Shown here piece by piece: positions 62,276 through 64,000 of a stretch of 64,000 bases of DNA. Under the pieces are notes generated by a model. That model did no database searches, was not told where the DNA came from, and saw only the letters and a program-made list of their open reading frames with translations. The first letter of the stretch is position 1, and each line of letters starts with the position of its first letter. The DNA comes from Mucilaginibacter geliditolerans. GTDB lineage: Bacteria > Bacteroidota > Bacteroidia > Sphingobacteriales > Sphingobacteriaceae. The stretch lies in the NCBI RefSeq assembly GCF_014200495.1, contig NZ_JACHBY010000001.1, forward strand, positions 620,001-684,000. Direction: 5' to 3'. The position numbers and the translations under genes were made by a program.

Positions 62276-63022
62276 GGCTTTACTTATTAGCCGATAATGA
62301 CCCACGCTTTTATTTCAAGCTTCCTTCTTCGGTGGCAGATTGATCTGGACAGTTTGCGGGCTCTCTTTCGATCCTGCAATGATTTTAAAGATGACACCAT
62401 TTAAAGTAATTGTCCAAGCAGGAGTTAGCAAAGCGCTTTCACTGGCAAAAAGGTCGGACAAGCTGAGATATTTGACTTCATACTGCCGCAGCCAGGGGAG
62501 GTCAAGGGCATTAATGTTTTAGCTGCGGCCTGGAAGGCGGCGCTGCCGAATTTTTAAAGGCCATTCAGGCCATTTGTTTTTTTTGGGGCATTCCCCCAAT
62601 CCTATCGGGATCATAGAAAGGTCACCAAACCATCTCAAAGTAACTAAAGGCACTTTTTCATAACTCAAGATCAATGTGGATATTCCAGGAGGCTTGATCA
62701 TATGATTCCGTGCTCCAAGTTCGTATTTTTGTGTGAGAGGTATCACTAAATTGATTCTTCGTGTAAGCGTATTAGCATGATTAAAGTGTTTCGAAACGAT
62801 ATTTTTGATATTCCGGAACGAGGTGGTCAATGACTCCAGAATATCCATGACAAAAATTGGTTTGATTTAATAGACACACGAAAATCGCACTGTGTTACAC
62901 GATCCCGAAACTCACCAGACAAAAAGAGCATTTATACAGAAGGGAATAATAACATTTCACCCTTAACCGTTTTTTTTATACCTTCGCCGCCCTTCAAATT
63001 TTATAGTTTGAACCTTCCCAGC
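62276..63022. other. Gene-free stretch with eroded mobile-element sequence
   Basis: Contains the right IS21-end-like copy (62679-62850). Weak dyads such as GGCCATTCAGGCCAT with a following T-tract (about 62562-62584) are visible. Short frames on both strands here look like translated remnants, not genes. A run of T/C precedes the Hsp70-like gene and may hold its promoter. Confidence 0.5.
62679..62850 (+). repeat. IS21-end-like remnant, right copy
   Basis: Starts GATATTCCAGGAGGCTTGAT and, 128 bp on (62807), has GATATTCCGGAACGAGGTGG then TCAATGACTCC and GAATATCCA. It is in the same orientation as the left copy at 58216, at nearly the same internal spacing (128 against about 120 bp), so the two are direct repeats flanking four genes. 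Confidence 0.55.
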
Positions 63023-64000
63023 ATGAAGAAGTTTTTATACGGCATTGATTTTGGAACAACCAACTCGGTACTGGCTATCTACGATGAAGAAGCAGGAGCG
63101 CTGCAGGGCACCGTGATGATCCCCTCACTCATTTATTTCTACCAGCAACCAGGCCCGGGAAGTACACCAAACTATGTCGCGGGCGAAGCTGCCATTACGG
63201 CCTACCTGGCGGATGGCATGAGGGGACGTTTTATCAAATCTGTCAAACAGATATTGTCAAAAAGCAGCTTCACCGAGACCCGTATCCAAAATAAGCGGTA
63301 TAACGCTGCTGACCTGGTGGCTATTATTTTAAAGGAATTGAAGGCTCGTGCCGATCAGGTCACCGGGCAGGATTGCCGCAAAGCAGTGATTGGCAGACCG
63401 GTTTTTTTTGACGACGATGATGTGCAGAAAGACACCCTGGCACAAACCCGTTTAAGCAAAGCGGTGGCACTAGCGGGTTTTGATGAGGTCCGTTTCCAGT
63501 TTGAGCCGATCGGGGCCGCGTTTGTCTATGAGCAAACCCTGACCAAAAAGGAAAATGTGCTGGTAGCCGACCTTGGCGGTGGCACGACCGATTTTACGTA
63601 TTTGGTGCTTGACCCCGAAAAAGTGGGTAGCCAGGACCGCAAGAACGATATGATAGCCAGCGGCGGTATTTATATTGGCGGAGACAGCTTTGACTCTGCC
63701 TTTATGTGGGAAAAAGGCACACCCTATTTCGGCAAATACACCCAATATGAAGCAACACCTGGCAAAATATTAACGGTACCAAAGTCCCTTTTTGTTAATA
63801 TCTGTTCCTGGGAGCAAATGAATTTCTTTAACGGGCCGCGTATCAAAAAAGACATAGATGATTACTATTATTTTTCCGGCCGGGACCCGCAGTTTAAAAA
63901 CCTGGTCACTCTTATCGAAAACAATTTAGGCTATTCGGTATTCCAAGCGATCGAGCAAACAAAAATCACGCTGTCCACTAAAGATACGACCCTATTCAGC
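63023..64000 (+). CDS. Hsp70-like chaperone/ATPase, YegD type (3' end outside window)
   Basis: First 326 residues of an actin-fold ATPase of the Hsp70 superfamily. Visible: phosphate-1 motif YGIDFGTTNSVLAIYD, phosphate-2 motif VLVADLGGGTTDFTYLVLD, and EPIGAAFVYEQ. Unlike DnaK, the stretch between these is short and GGIYIGGDSFDSAFMW replaces the usual GGDDFD, as in YegD-like proteins. Start at ATG 63023, 748 nt after the MarR stop, so it is an independent transcription unit. Without the C-terminal half it is not known whether a substrate-binding domain is present. Confidence 0.88.
   Translation, partial: MKKFLYGIDFGTTNSVLAIYDEEAGALQGTVMIPSLIYFYQQPGPGSTPNYVAGEAAITAYLADGMRGRFIKSVKQILSKSSFTETRIQNKRYNAADLVAIILKELKARADQVTGQDCRKAVIGRPVFFDDDDVQKDTLAQTRLSKAVALAGFDEVRFQFEPIGAAFVYEQTLTKKENVLVADLGGGTTDFTYLVLDPEKVGSQDRKNDMIASGGIYIGGDSFDSAFMWEKGTPYFGKYTQYEATPGKILTVPKSLFVNICSWEQMNFFNGPRIKKDIDDYYYFSGRDPQFKNLVTLIENNLGYSVFQAIEQTKITLSTKDTTLFS

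Noticed and set aside
62519..62848. 109-residue minus-strand frame
   Set aside because: It begins within the IS21-end-like repeat and looks like translated mobile-element debris.
1..64000. Search for tRNA, rRNA, CRISPR arrays and replication origin signals
   Set aside because: No cloverleaf with a recognisable T-loop, no regularly spaced repeats of 24-40 bp and no DnaA-box cluster were noticed; a dedicated scan would be needed to exclude a tRNA.

Overview
The window reads as chromosome of a Bacteroidetes bacterium of the Sphingobacteriaceae type (Mucilaginibacter/Pedobacter-like; genus is inference). The evidence is three SusC/SusD pairs, two ECF-sigma/FecR circuits, a one-protein hybrid two-component regulator, many lipoproteins with Cys-Lys-Lys after the lipobox, and promoters with a TTTG-type -7 box instead of a Shine-Dalgarno/sigma70 layout. 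No rRNA, tRNA, CRISPR array or intact insertion sequence was seen.

Region 1 (1-29.2 kb) is an alpha-mannan type polysaccharide utilisation locus. From left to right it holds a SusC/SusD pair (SusD cut by the window edge), a GH76 endo-alpha-1,6-mannanase fused to a ricin-type lectin domain, a CPA1 Na+/H+ antiporter, a large leftward operon (ECF sigma, FecR, STN-containing SusC, SusD, SusE-like, GH76, GH92), an MFS exporter wedged between the sigma and FecR genes, a Tat-exported clan GH-D glycosidase plus an SGNH esterase, and a 1393-residue hybrid two-component regulator. Two control circuits run side by side: sigma/FecR for one SusC operon, and a 40-bp direct-repeat operator (three copies, fixed distance from a -7 box) for the other SusC, the GH76-lectin gene and the esterase/glycosidase pair. 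A plus-strand intrinsic terminator sits exactly between fecR and susC, where DonS-type antisense RNAs occur in Bacteroides.

Region 2 (29.2-33.3 kb) is a LytS/LytTR two-component system in an operon with a secreted S15/CocE-type hydrolase. Region 3 (33.9-38.9 kb) is a visibly G+C-rich ECF sigma/FecR/STN-containing outer-membrane receptor operon ending in a small secreted Cys-containing protein and a strong terminator. A GH5 glycosidase (39.5-40.5 kb) stands alone.

Region 4 (40.8-57.9 kb) is a ten-gene leftward operon headed by SusC/SusD and continuing with a Tat-type FAD amine oxidase, two aldehyde dehydrogenases, two class III aminotransferases, an NhaC-type carrier, a GNAT acetyltransferase and a YtcJ-like amidohydrolase. 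The enzyme set fits amine to aminoaldehyde to GABA-type amino acid to semialdehyde to succinate-type acid, so this looks like a SusCD-fed amine or polyamine utilisation locus. A divergent gene of unknown family beside susC is a candidate regulator.

Region 5 (58.2-62.9 kb) is a small cassette (two hypothetical genes, an MFS drug exporter with its MarR regulator) lying between two directly oriented copies of an eroded IS21-end-like sequence. The window ends inside an Hsp70-like (YegD-type) chaperone gene.
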